Part shown: piece by piece, positions 7,485-15,402 of the stretch
How positions within the stretch are numbered: the stretch's first letter is position 1
Layout of the letters: each line of letters starts with the position of its first letter
NCBI GenBank assembly: GCA_964487555.1
Contig: CAZART010000067.1
Span: forward strand, 1-29,414
Source of the DNA: CAZART01 sp964487555
GTDB taxonomy: Bacteria > Bacteroidota > Rhodothermia > Rhodothermales > VXPQ01
DNA: 29,414 nt
Direction: 5' to 3'
The notes under the pieces: generated by a model
Database searches by the model: none
Told to the model about the DNA's origin: nothing
The model's input: the letters and a program-made list of their open reading frames with translations, nothing else
Program-made: the position numbers and the translations under genes

Positions 7485-7889
7485 ATGTCCCAACCAGCAA
7501 TAACATTTGGTGCTCCGGAGACCCCCTCAAAAAAATTTGGTCTCGCCCGGAAGCGCTTTCAGACCCTCGTTAAGCCGCATGCTCCCACCATCGTGGTTAA
7601 CGCAGAGGGCACCATCCAGTATGTGACGCCGGCGGCGCGGCGCCTGCTGGAATATCGACATGACGATGAGCTTCCCCCCTGCTTCTTTTCGCACGTGCAT
7701 GGCCGAAATATGTACCAGGTGATGCGCGACGTGGCCGACATGGTCTGCTACGGTAAACCTAAAGCCACGTGGCTCCTTCGAATGCGGACCGGGCGCGGCC
7801 GCTGGCAATGGGTGCGGGCGACCGTTACAAATCATCTGGAAGACGATGTGCCGGCGATTCAGGTCGTGGTCAACGACCTGCAGGAGTGA
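7485..7889 (+). CDS. Stand-alone PAS domain protein
   Basis: The 134-residue product consists almost only of one PAS domain: PTIVVNAEGTIQYVTPAARRLLEY (beta strands and helix of the PAS core, residues about 41-64), a FFSHVHGRN block, and the C-terminal strands WLLRMRTGRGRWQWVRATVTN and AIQVVVNDLQ. There is no kinase, cyclase or DNA-binding domain, so it may act as a sensor or adaptor with a separate output protein. The start is uncertain: ATG at 7485 is used here, and an in-frame GTG at 7458 would add nine residues. Neither has a well-spaced Shine-Dalgarno sequence. The last 20 bases overlap the convergent DUF2179 gene. The divergent gap before it (7294-7484) has no clear promoter. Confidence 0.8.
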   Translation: MSQPAITFGAPETPSKKFGLARKRFQTLVKPHAPTIVVNAEGTIQYVTPAARRLLEYRHDDELPPCFFSHVHGRNMYQVMRDVADMVCYGKPKATWLLRMRTGRGRWQWVRATVTNHLEDDVPAIQVVVNDLQE

Positions 7890-8595
7890 TTACGTTGGCA
7901 GGAGCGGGCTCGGGATTTGTAACGAACGCCGCCTCGCTATCGAACGCGAAGAAATCCACGTCCTCCAATGGCGCCGGCCGGCCGGGCTTTTTCTTCTTAC
8001 TCATCGGAAGAAATTGCGCGGTGAGGAACGGCAACTTCCGCCCCCCCGGTCGCAGGTACCCCCCCTGAACGGAACGAACCTCTTCCACACTAAGGAAGGT
8101 GGCCGGATCCTGCTCACGGATGATGCGGATCACGTGCGGCACGCTCCGTCGGGCGGTAACGACGTTCAGTATGTCGACGTAGCTTCGCAGTCCGCGGCCC
8201 TCGATCTCCGTGACGGCGAATCCTTCGCTGCGTAGCAGTCGTGCAGCTCGTACGGCGTGAGGTGCCTTATCCTCGCCTTTCGGCCTCCGAATGACGGCTC
8301 GGACGACGTTAACGCCAAGCGCGAAGCGCCCTTCCAGCCATACGCCGACATAATTTCCCACGGCGAATCCGCCGGCATAGCCGATCACATGGACGATGGA
8401 ATTAAGATGCTCGAGCGCTTTTCCGACCGCCACCAGCCAGATCAGCACTTCGAAAAATCCAATGAACGCCGCCAGTGCTCGATGCCCCCGCACGGCGAGA
8501 ATCATGCGCATTATCGACATCGAAACGTCGGTCATGCGAAGGAGACATATAAGTAGGGCTCCGATGGGAGCCGCGAACCATGGATCTAATTCCAT
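7870..8595 (-). CDS. DUF2179/UPF0316-type membrane protein
   Basis: The 241-residue protein has three N-terminal membrane helices (about 6-20, 40-58, 68-86) containing the family blocks RMTDVSMSIMRMILAVRG and GFFEVLIWL. A cytoplasmic DUF2179-like module follows, with VVRAVIRRPKG, GFAVTEIEGRGLRSYVDILNVV and VPHVIRIIREQDPATFLSVEEVRSVQGGYLRP. The family (YitT-related C-terminal domain) has no settled function. The last 45 or so residues, after PFLTAQFLPMSKKKKPGRP, are an acidic and proline-rich tail that looks disordered. The ATG at 8595 fits the first helix. The 3' end overlaps the PAS gene by 20 bases. Confidence 0.85.
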   Translation of the reverse strand: MELDPWFAAPIGALLICLLRMTDVSMSIMRMILAVRGHRALAAFIGFFEVLIWLVAVGKALEHLNSIVHVIGYAGGFAVGNYVGVWLEGRFALGVNVVRAVIRRPKGEDKAPHAVRAARLLRSEGFAVTEIEGRGLRSYVDILNVVTARRSVPHVIRIIREQDPATFLSVEEVRSVQGGYLRPGGRKLPFLTAQFLPMSKKKKPGRPAPLEDVDFFAFDSEAAFVTNPEPAPANVITPAGR

Positions 8596-8836
8596 TCAGG
8601 TGGTGATTAATCGAATGCCCAATGCCGGTTTGCTAAAGGCAAAAAGGATGCCATCGCGTCGTTCGGCGGCCCATCCTGGATCGAGGGAATTCCGCTTCCA
8701 AAACCTTTGCTGAAACGATTGGTTTCTGCGCACCGGGCGCGAATTCCGTGAACCGATCGGAGACGACCCGGTCGGGGGCGGCGTGATCGGGTTTGGGTGT
8801 GCGGTGTGGCCGGAAGGGGCCGTAGGACGGCGCACC
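8596..8836. other. Intergenic spacer between amidase and DUF2179 gene
   Basis: This 241-base gap lies between two minus-strand genes. Open frames cross it in several phases but have no recognisable product. No hairpin followed by a T run is visible. I see nothing functional that I can support. Confidence 0.5.
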
Positions 8837-10537
8837 TCACCGAATGGGTGGGCGCCTGGAGTGAAAATCCGTCGCATCCTGATAGGCGCGTGCGACGGCG
8901 AGCACTTCGGCGTCTTTGTAAAGCCCGCCGACGAAGGAGATCGACGCCGGGGCCCGGCGCGCAGAATCGACGGCTTCTTCCACGCCGCCAAAATCGTTGG
9001 GAACGCACACACAGGGGTGCCCGGCGAGGTTCGTAATCGAGAGCACGCTACCTCGATAAGACGGCGTGACGAAGACATCGATTTCGCGCATCACGTCAGC
9101 CATTTCCATCATCAGGCGCGTGCGTGCCCGGTTCGCCTGGATAAACTCTACTGCGGGCACAAATCGAGCTGTGCGGAAGACGTGCGGCCATGCATCCTTC
9201 GTCTGGCGGACCATGCTGTCAATTCCACGGCTCAGCGTCAGGTCGTCGAATGCTGCGGCGGCTTCGGTCGATAAGGTCAGCAGCATGGCGTCGACGGGGT
9301 GGTCTTGCGGAACCTCGACAGGCTGAAGATCGATGCCAAGCCCGCGAAGCACATCGAGCGTATTTCGATCCGCCTCTCTGTTCTCATAATCGCCCTCAAA
9401 AGCCGATGCGTAGTAGCCGATGCGCAGCGTCCGGGCGTCCAGATCCTGTACATAGGGAAACGGCGCGTCGACCGTGGACGGATCTCGCGGATCTTTGCCG
9501 CGAATCGCGTCGAATACGAGGGCGCAGTCTTCGGCCGATCGCGCCATCGGACCGAGCTTGTCCATCGACCAGCTCAGCGCCATCGCACCGAAGCGGCTCA
9601 CGAGGCCGAAGGTGGGTCTATGGCCGGTGATGCCGTTTCGTGTAGATGGCGAAACGATAGAGCCGAGGGTTTCGGACCCGATTGCGAAGGAGACGAGACC
9701 GGCGGCGACGGCAGATGCGGGACCTGCCGACGAACCGCTTGATCCCTGGTCCACGTTCCACGGGTTGCGCGTCTTTCCACCGAACCAGACGTCGCCCCAG
9801 GCGAGCGCGCCCAGGGTAAGCTTGGCGACGAGGACGGCACCGGCGGCATCGAGCCGCTCGATCACGGCCGCATCGACATCGATGACCTGTTCTCGATACG
9901 GCGTAGCTCCCCACGTCGTCGGGTATTTTTTGACGGCCAGCAGGTCCTTTGCGCCGTATGGCACGCCGTGAAGAGGGCCTTTCCAGTTTCCGGCATCCAG
10001 CTCCCGATCCGCCTGATCCGCGCTCTTGAGCGCCCGCTCTTCGGTGAGTGTCACGACCGCGTGCAGTACCGAATCGTATCTCTTGAGTCGCTTCAGCGAC
10101 AGTTCGACGAGACGTCTCGAGGTGATGCGGCGCGAGCGGAGCAGTGACGCGAGATCCGCCACGCTCAAATAAGCCAAATCCTCTTCTTCCGATGGAAGGC
10201 TGACTTCGCGCGGCGACCACTGCATCGGCCGGCCCGGCATGGCTTGCGGCCGGTCGCCACCTATCGTCGGATCGAACACGAGCGCCGGCGGCTCGTCGTT
10301 CGACAGCTCGAGGCCGCGGAGTGTTGCAAAGTTGTCGCGCTGCTCCGTGAGGTCTTCAACCATCATCTCCCGCTCGGCTTCGGTAAATTCGAAACCGGCG
10401 ATCTTTTCCGCCGCGGCGATGGTCTCCGTCGTGATGGGCTCACCGGCGTCAATTTTTGACCAGAGCACGCCGGGGAAAAGCGTCGTGGCGAGGCTCGTTG
10501 AGCCGAAATAGCCGAGGAAGTTGCGGCGGGAATACAC
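8837..10537 (-). CDS. Amidase-signature family hydrolase, Tat-exported
   Basis: The 566-residue protein belongs to the amidase signature superfamily, which hydrolyses carboxamides through a Ser-cisSer-Lys triad. K197 (PYGAKDLLAVK), S266 (QGSSGSSAGPASAVAAG) and nucleophile S293 (GSETLGSIVSPS) are all in place. The N-terminus has a twin-arginine signal, SRRNFLGYFG at residues 3-12, followed by a short hydrophobic segment, so the folded enzyme should be exported. About 110 residues precede the catalytic domain. The start is GTG at 10537; an internal start would remove the Tat motif. The substrate cannot be assigned, and the lack of gatB/gatC partners and the export signal argue against GatA. It lies downstream of transketolase behind a repeat-filled spacer. 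Confidence 0.9.
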   Translation of the reverse strand: MYSRRNFLGYFGSTSLATTLFPGVLWSKIDAGEPITTETIAAAEKIAGFEFTEAEREMMVEDLTEQRDNFATLRGLELSNDEPPALVFDPTIGGDRPQAMPGRPMQWSPREVSLPSEEEDLAYLSVADLASLLRSRRITSRRLVELSLKRLKRYDSVLHAVVTLTEERALKSADQADRELDAGNWKGPLHGVPYGAKDLLAVKKYPTTWGATPYREQVIDVDAAVIERLDAAGAVLVAKLTLGALAWGDVWFGGKTRNPWNVDQGSSGSSAGPASAVAAGLVSFAIGSETLGSIVSPSTRNGITGHRPTFGLVSRFGAMALSWSMDKLGPMARSAEDCALVFDAIRGKDPRDPSTVDAPFPYVQDLDARTLRIGYYASAFEGDYENREADRNTLDVLRGLGIDLQPVEVPQDHPVDAMLLTLSTEAAAAFDDLTLSRGIDSMVRQTKDAWPHVFRTARFVPAVEFIQANRARTRLMMEMADVMREIDVFVTPSYRGSVLSITNLAGHPCVCVPNDFGGVEEAVDSARRAPASISFVGGLYKDAEVLAVARAYQDATDFHSRRPPIR

Positions 10538-10541
10538 GGGA

Positions 10542-10632
10542 GTCGAGGATGGGGATTCGAGGATCGAGAGTCGAGGATCGAGGATCGGGTTCGCGCTCGG
10601 GCTCGGGCTCGGCGAGTCGAGGATCGAGGATT
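10542..10632. repeat. Degenerate heptamer repeat upstream of the amidase
   Basis: From 10542 the plus strand reads in sevens: gtcgagg, atgggga, ttcgagg, atcgaga, gtcgagg, atcgagg, atcgggt, then cgggctc-type units, and gtcgaggatcgagga again near 10616-10630. Consensus is about RTCGAGG. It begins five bases before the amidase GTG, so it occupies the whole expected leader and promoter region. Confidence 0.8.
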
Positions 10633-10636
10633 GGGC

Positions 10637-10713
10637 TTCGAGGGTCGGGTTCGGGCGTCGAGGGTCGGGTTCAGGCGTCGAGGGTCGGGTTCAGGCGTCG
10701 AGGGTCGGGTTCG
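10637..10713. repeat. 20-bp tandem repeat, almost four copies
   Basis: The unit agggtcgggttcnggcgtcg starts at 10641, 10661, 10681 and 10701, with the fourth copy breaking after 13 bases. The copies differ only at one position (g or a). The unit itself parses as 7+7+6, so it probably arose by higher-order amplification of the adjoining heptamers. It lies between the transketolase stop and the amidase start. Confidence 0.92.
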
Positions 10714-10762
10714 GCGGGGGGCAGGCGGCCGAAGGTCGATCTTCGGAGGCGTGTTCGGAGGG

Positions 10763-12820
10763 TCAGTCCGTTTCGTCCAGCAGACCGCGGGCCACTCGTA
10801 CGACATTCTCCTTCGTGAAGCCCAACTTCTGCATGTTTACGTCACCGGGTGCTGAGGAGCCGAAACGATTCAGAGCTACAACGGCGCCGTCGAGACCGAT
10901 GTGGCGCTCCCATCCGACTGCGCTGCCTGCCTCGACCGCGACGCGGCGACGAACCGAACGCGGAAGCACCTGCTCCTTGTAGGTGCCCGGCTGCTTATCG
11001 AACAGTTCCCAGGACGGCATGCTGACGGCACGGGCCCTGACGCCCTCGGACTGCAATTCCTCCACCGCCGCTATCACGTGCTGCACTTCGCTGCCCGTTC
11101 CGATCAAAATTATCTCCGGTTCGCCGTCGCAGTCGAGCACCGTATAGGCACCGTGGCGGAGTCCGGAGGCAGGGGCGTATTTCGAGCGATCCAGCGTCGG
11201 CAAACCCTGGCGAGTGAGCGCAAGCGCGATCGGTCCGTCAGGGTGGCTAACAGCTTCTTTCCACGCTTCCGCCGTTTCATTGGCGTCGGCCGGACGAATG
11301 AGTGTCATGTTTGGAATGGCGCGAAGCGACATCAGGTGCTCGATCGGCTGGTGAGTGGGACCGTCTTCCCCGAGGCCGATAGAGTCATGCGTAAATACGT
11401 AGATCACCGGAACCTTCATCAGTGCGCTCAGACGCACGGCCGGTCGCATGTAATCACTGAAGATCAGGAACGTGCCGCAGTACGGCCGCAACCCCTCGTG
11501 AAGCGCAATCCCATTGCACGCAGAAGCCATTGCGTGCTCGCGAACGCCAAATCGGATGTATCCGCCACCCGGGGTCGCCTTTTGAAAATCGTCGCGGCCT
11601 TTGATGTCCGTCTTATTGGAGGGCGTTAGATCAGCCGAGCCCCCGATGAGGAATCCGACCTTTTCGGCAATGGCGTTCAACACCTTTCCGCTCGCCGCGC
11701 GTGTCGCCAGCTTCGCACCGGTCTCGAATACGGGGACGTCATCTTCCCAGCCCGCCTCGGGCTCCTGGGCCAGCCACGAGCGATACCGTGCCGCAAGCTG
11801 CGGGTGCGCGTTTCGGTATTCCGTCCACAGCTCCTCCCACGCCTCCTGTGCACTCTTCCCGTTGCTCCGGGCCGATCCGCGCATGTGTTGGTACACCTCT
11901 TCCGGCACGTAGAACGTCCGATCATCCGGCCATCCCAAATTTTGCTTGGTCAGCTTTACCTCGTCTTCGCCAAGGGGCTCGCCGTGCGCGGCTGCGGTGT
12001 CCTGTTTGTTCGGGCTCCCATAACCGATGTGCGTGCGAACGATGATGATCGAGGGCCGATCAGTCTCCTCTCTGGCGCGGGTAATTGCGCTCTCGATGGC
12101 GTCCAGATCGTTTCCATCGTCGATGCGCTGGACGTGCCAATTATATCCTTCGAATCTGCGCCCGACGTCTTCGGTAAAGGAGAGGTCCGTGCTTCCATCG
12201 ATGGAAATCTGATTGGCGTCGTAGAAAAAGATCAGCTTGCCGAGTCCGAGATGACCGGCTAACGAGGCCGCCTCATGGGAGACGCCTTCCATGAGATCAC
12301 CGTCCGAGCAAATGCCGTACGTATAATGATCGACGATGGGGAAATTCGGACGGTTGAAATGTGCGGCCAGATACTTCTCTGCGATCGCGAAACCGACACT
12401 GTTTGCAAATCCCTGACCGAGAGGCCCCGTTGTCGTGTCGATCCCTTCGGCCAGGAAATTCTCCGGATGGCCGGCCGTCTTGCTCCCCCACTGACGAAAA
12501 TTCTGGAGCTCCTCCATCGGCATATCCGCGTATCCGGTCAGATGGAGGAGGCTGTAGAGCAGCATCGAGCCATGACCCGCCGACAGAACGAATCGGTCTC
12601 GATTCACCCAGTTCGGATCGGCCGGGTTGTGTTGCAGAAATCGCGACCAGAGGACATACGCGAGTGGAGCGGTCCCCATCGGCATACCGGGATGGCCGCT
12701 CTCGGCCTTCTGGACCGCATCGACTGCAAGGAAGCGGATGGTATTGATGGTTTGCTGCGCGAGTTCGCGCTCCTGGAGATCCTCAGGCTGGGATTGATCA
12801 GTCTGGGCGGTAACGGGCAT
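10763..12820 (-). CDS. tkt: Transketolase
   Basis: Transketolase moves two-carbon ketol units between sugar phosphates in the pentose phosphate pathway, using thiamine diphosphate. The 685-residue length is standard. Visible blocks are TIRFLAVDAVQKAESGHPGMPMG near the N-terminus, RFVLSAGHGSMLLYSLLHLTGY, the TPP-binding GDGDLMEG-type segment (here CSDGDLMEGVSHEAASLAG) with the downstream Asn in DANQIS, the catalytic region RFGVREHAMASACNGIALH and the GLGEDGPTHQPIEHL motif. ATG at 12820 gives MPVTAQTD; an in-frame upstream start at 12862 would run into the VKOR fusion gene, whose stop is 25 bases upstream. It may be co-transcribed with that gene. Confidence 0.96.
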   Translation of the reverse strand: MPVTAQTDQSQPEDLQERELAQQTINTIRFLAVDAVQKAESGHPGMPMGTAPLAYVLWSRFLQHNPADPNWVNRDRFVLSAGHGSMLLYSLLHLTGYADMPMEELQNFRQWGSKTAGHPENFLAEGIDTTTGPLGQGFANSVGFAIAEKYLAAHFNRPNFPIVDHYTYGICSDGDLMEGVSHEAASLAGHLGLGKLIFFYDANQISIDGSTDLSFTEDVGRRFEGYNWHVQRIDDGNDLDAIESAITRAREETDRPSIIIVRTHIGYGSPNKQDTAAAHGEPLGEDEVKLTKQNLGWPDDRTFYVPEEVYQHMRGSARSNGKSAQEAWEELWTEYRNAHPQLAARYRSWLAQEPEAGWEDDVPVFETGAKLATRAASGKVLNAIAEKVGFLIGGSADLTPSNKTDIKGRDDFQKATPGGGYIRFGVREHAMASACNGIALHEGLRPYCGTFLIFSDYMRPAVRLSALMKVPVIYVFTHDSIGLGEDGPTHQPIEHLMSLRAIPNMTLIRPADANETAEAWKEAVSHPDGPIALALTRQGLPTLDRSKYAPASGLRHGAYTVLDCDGEPEIILIGTGSEVQHVIAAVEELQSEGVRARAVSMPSWELFDKQPGTYKEQVLPRSVRRRVAVEAGSAVGWERHIGLDGAVVALNRFGSSAPGDVNMQKLGFTKENVVRVARGLLDETD

Positions 12821-12845
12821 GCTTAAATGTGGATTGGTAAAAACG

Positions 12846-14123
12846 TCAACTCTGCGCGGCATGGTCGATCAGCACCTTCAGGCAATCGACCGTTTTCGAG
12901 GTTGCATCGACAAAGCGGCCGTTGATCAGGACGGCCGGTGTGCTATTGACACCTGCCTCGACGCCTTTCTCTTTCTGCTCAACCAGCGTGCGTCGGTAGA
13001 GACCCCTCTCGATGCTCTTTATGAGTTCGTCGGGGTCCATGCCGATCTCCTCGGCAATGCCACGCAGCTGCGGCTCTCCGAGACCCGTTTGCGGCCGCTG
13101 GATCGCATACTGGTGTTCGAGCATCTGGAAGAATTTACCTTCCTGCGCGGCGGCGTAGAGGGCCTCCGATTGTGCGATGGAATGGCTCCAGAGAAAAAAC
13201 GGCTTGAACACGAAAAAGGCCTTCTCGCTTTTCGCCCGCATCACTTCCATCATAATCGGATGAATCGTGGCGCAGTGCGGACAGTTCGGATCGAAATATT
13301 CGATCACCGTCACGGGGGCGCCTGCATCCCCAAGAGTTGGATCGACGAAGCTGACGAGCTCGGAGTAATTCCGGACGCGAGGTTTCTCAGGATCGTACGA
13401 GCATTCGCCTGATGCCGAGACAATCGCACCGGAGGCTTCACGCTGGGACGCGGAGCGGAGCGTTTCGTCGACCTCGTCGGCAGAGGCGTGCTGAGTCGTC
13501 TCGATGCTGTTAAAATAGGCGAAGTCGGCCCCGATTAGAACCGCCAGGAGCACCACGGCGGCGCCCATGTAGGCCAGGTCCCGCCTTGGCTTGGAAGAGT
13601 CCACGCGCGTGGTTTCTTTAGATTTGGATGGAGGCAGCTTACCAAAGTCGACGGCCTGCACGACGAGCAGAACCGTCGTGATGCCGGCCGACGTCAGGCA
13701 AAGGGCGCACAGCTCACCGATTCCGAAGAACTGATAGTATACCAGATACATCGAATATAGAAATCCGATCAGAATCCAAAGCGCGCGGGCGGCCTTGAAC
13801 TCGCTCACCTTCCCTGCCACATTCGAGGCGGCCAGGAGCGTGAGTGCCGCGACGGCGACGTAAAAAAGCAGCCCCCACGTCGTGTTTGAGACGCCGAAAA
13901 GACGGCTGGCGGCGCTCTCGGTAACGACCTCGCAGTCGAACGTGGCTTCGACCTGCTGAGAGGCTGAAAATCCGAAGCAACCTTGATCGAATCCCCTCTC
14001 CTGCTGTATACCAAGGTGGACGGACGTCAGAATGCCCAGAAGAGCCAGTCCGAAAATGACGCCGTCAAGGAGGGGCCGATACGACGCAAGTCGGCGCGGA
14101 GCGCGTGATTTTGGAGGTGCCAT
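12846..14123 (-). CDS. Vitamin K epoxide reductase family protein fused to a DsbA-like thioredoxin domain
   Basis: The 425-residue protein joins both halves of an oxidative protein-folding relay. Residues about 18-165 form a VKOR four-helix domain: the loop cysteines C49 and C64, the SRLFGVSNTTWGLLFY block, and the quinone-linked CALC pair (C139, C142). A further membrane helix lies at about 184-204. Residues about 255-425 form an exported DsbA-like domain with the active site CPHC (281-284) and a cis-proline loop NSTPAVLING (P396). The expected role is to oxidise cysteines of exported proteins and pass electrons to quinone, replacing the DsbA/DsbB pair. C241 in the linker and C414 near the C-terminus are additional cysteines. 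The gene starts the minus-strand unit with tkt. Confidence 0.92.
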   Translation of the reverse strand: MAPPKSRAPRRLASYRPLLDGVIFGLALLGILTSVHLGIQQERGFDQGCFGFSASQQVEATFDCEVVTESAASRLFGVSNTTWGLLFYVAVAALTLLAASNVAGKVSEFKAARALWILIGFLYSMYLVYYQFFGIGELCALCLTSAGITTVLLVVQAVDFGKLPPSKSKETTRVDSSKPRRDLAYMGAAVVLLAVLIGADFAYFNSIETTQHASADEVDETLRSASQREASGAIVSASGECSYDPEKPRVRNYSELVSFVDPTLGDAGAPVTVIEYFDPNCPHCATIHPIMMEVMRAKSEKAFFVFKPFFLWSHSIAQSEALYAAAQEGKFFQMLEHQYAIQRPQTGLGEPQLRGIAEEIGMDPDELIKSIERGLYRRTLVEQKEKGVEAGVNSTPAVLINGRFVDATSKTVDCLKVLIDHAAQS

Positions 14124-14287
14124 AACGTAGGAGGAAACGGCGGCGTTATCGTCGCGAGTGATCGGCGGAGTTTACAAAAGCACCCTAATATATGATCCCC
14201 TCCTATCAGGCGGCGGCGTGTTACGGTGTTCGCGGCTTTTGCTGCGAGCACGTACTTTGAGGTGCTACCTTCATCGAAGCGCCTACC

Positions 14288-15259
14288 ATGTCGAGCCTGC
14301 AGCTTCTGCAAGAAGAGACGTTCCGGCGGATTCTTGCCGATCCGACGATTCAGAACGTCGTCATTTCGGTGGTGATCATCGTCGCAGCCTTTGTGTTGTC
14401 GAGGATGCTGCAGCGGCTCGTGCCGCGGTACGTCGACGAGCCGGAGCGGCGCTACCGCGCTGCGAAGTTTATCGGCCGTACGGTTGCATTCCTCTCCGTG
14501 ATCGCAATCCTCACGCTCTGGTCGATCGGAGAGGCGGACCTCATCACCCTGCTGACGGTTATCGGCGCCGGTCTGGCGATCGCTCTCCGCGAGGTGCTTC
14601 TATCGTTTGTCGGATGGATCAACATCGTCATCCGGTCACCCTATAAAGAGGGTGACCGCATCGAGATCAACGGCGTGAAGGGCGACGTGATCGACATCCG
14701 CCTGTTTCATAGTACGCTGATGGAGATCGGCAACTGGGTGACGGGCGATCAGAGTACGGGTCGGATCGTTCACATTCCCAACGGGTGGATCTATCAGTAC
14801 GGCGTTTTCAACTACACGCGCGGGTTCGGCTTCATCTGGAACGAGATGGCCTTTACGCTTACTTTCCGGTCCGACTGGATGAAGGCCCGTGAGCTGATTC
14901 TGGATCTCGCCTCCGAATCTGCCGGCATTGTGGAGCAGCAGGTGAAGCGGGAAATCCAGCGTATGTCACGCGAATATCTCGTCCACTACAGTATTCTAAC
15001 TCCCTTCGTGTACGTATATGTGGTGCCGGACGGCGTTCGCCTCACGCTGCGCTATCTCTGTGAGACCCGCAAGCGGCGCGGTACAGAACACGCGCTTACC
15101 ATGGGGATTCTTGAAGCTTTCAAAGAAAACGGAGGCATCGAGCTTGCTTACTCGATGCGCGGTATTGCCCCTCTAGAGACGCCGCAATTCGGCCCCTTCC
15201 CGAACACGCCCCGCGCGGGGGCGCCGGAGCGTGAGAGCGGAAAGCCGAACGGCGAATAG
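14288..15259 (+). CDS. MscS-family small-conductance mechanosensitive channel
   Basis: The 323-residue protein resembles MscS, which opens under membrane tension to release solutes during hypo-osmotic shock. Membrane helices lie at about 22-39 and 62-80, followed by the pore-lining TM3 region 84-112 (TVIGAGLAIALREVLLSFVGWINI) and the conserved beta-domain entry YKEGDRIEINGVKGDVIDI. The pattern of two helices plus TM3 fits. HIPNGWIYQYGVFNYTRG matches the family I(P)N motif region. The last 25 residues are a Pro/Gly-rich polar tail. The ATG at 14288 leaves a 164-base divergent spacer to the VKOR fusion; that spacer has an AT-rich core (14171-14196) but no box pair with good spacing. Confidence 0.9.
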   Translation: MSSLQLLQEETFRRILADPTIQNVVISVVIIVAAFVLSRMLQRLVPRYVDEPERRYRAAKFIGRTVAFLSVIAILTLWSIGEADLITLLTVIGAGLAIALREVLLSFVGWINIVIRSPYKEGDRIEINGVKGDVIDIRLFHSTLMEIGNWVTGDQSTGRIVHIPNGWIYQYGVFNYTRGFGFIWNEMAFTLTFRSDWMKARELILDLASESAGIVEQQVKREIQRMSREYLVHYSILTPFVYVYVVPDGVRLTLRYLCETRKRRGTEHALTMGILEAFKENGGIELAYSMRGIAPLETPQFGPFPNTPRAGAPERESGKPNGE

Positions 15260-15281
15260 CTTCGCCGCCCGGCCGCAGTGG

Positions 15282-15310
15282 TTGCATTTTGAGAAGGCCC
15301 ACTTTACCTT
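15282..15310 (+). promoter_or_regulatory. Candidate trp operon promoter
   Basis: TTGCAT (15282-15287), 17 bases, then TACCTT (15305-15310). The -10 hexamer and the spacing are the same as in the tRNA-cluster promoter of this window, and TACCTTTT also fits the Bacteroidota -7 element TAnnTTTG placed 20 bases after TTG. The implied start, about 15316-15318, is at most three bases before the leader-peptide ATG. This makes the trpL message nearly leaderless. The -35 box is weak beyond TTG. Confidence 0.45.
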
Positions 15311-15318
15311 TTCGAGCC

Positions 15319-15402
15319 ATGAAGCACATGTTCGCCCATATCGTCTCCGTACAGGCCTGGTGGTGGCATCGCACCGGACAGTGGGACGCTTTGCGCACGT
15401 GA
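15319..15402 (+). CDS. trpL: trp operon leader peptide, 27 residues, four Trp
   Basis: ATG at 15319 opens a 27-codon frame ending at TGA 15400-15402. Codons 14-16 are three consecutive TGG (15358-15366) and codon 22 is a fourth TGG (15382-15384). Trp is therefore 4 of 27 residues, in a position immediately before a terminator hairpin and trpE. The peptide begins MKHMFAHIV and has the run AWWWHRTGQWD. It acts as a sensor of charged tRNA-Trp: a ribosome that stalls at the Trp run decides which RNA hairpin forms downstream. There is no Shine-Dalgarno sequence before the ATG, which fits the near-leaderless promoter suggested above. No other product in this gap competes for the frame. Confidence 0.85.
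   Translation: MKHMFAHIVSVQAWWWHRTGQWDALRT

Noticed and set aside
8831..8858. GGCGCACC/GGTGGGCGCC inverted repeat at the amidase 3' end as a terminator
   Set aside because: The stem has a bulge, lies largely inside the coding sequence and has no T run on the relevant strand.
10456..10982. Several overlapping open frames rich in Gly, Arg and Ser across the repeat spacer
   Set aside because: They are open in more than one phase because the heptamer and 20-mer units contain no stops. They overlap the ends of the amidase and transketolase genes.
14171..14196. TTTACA and TATGAT boxes before mscS
   Set aside because: The spacer is only 14 bases and no alternative box pair has acceptable spacing, so no promoter is called.
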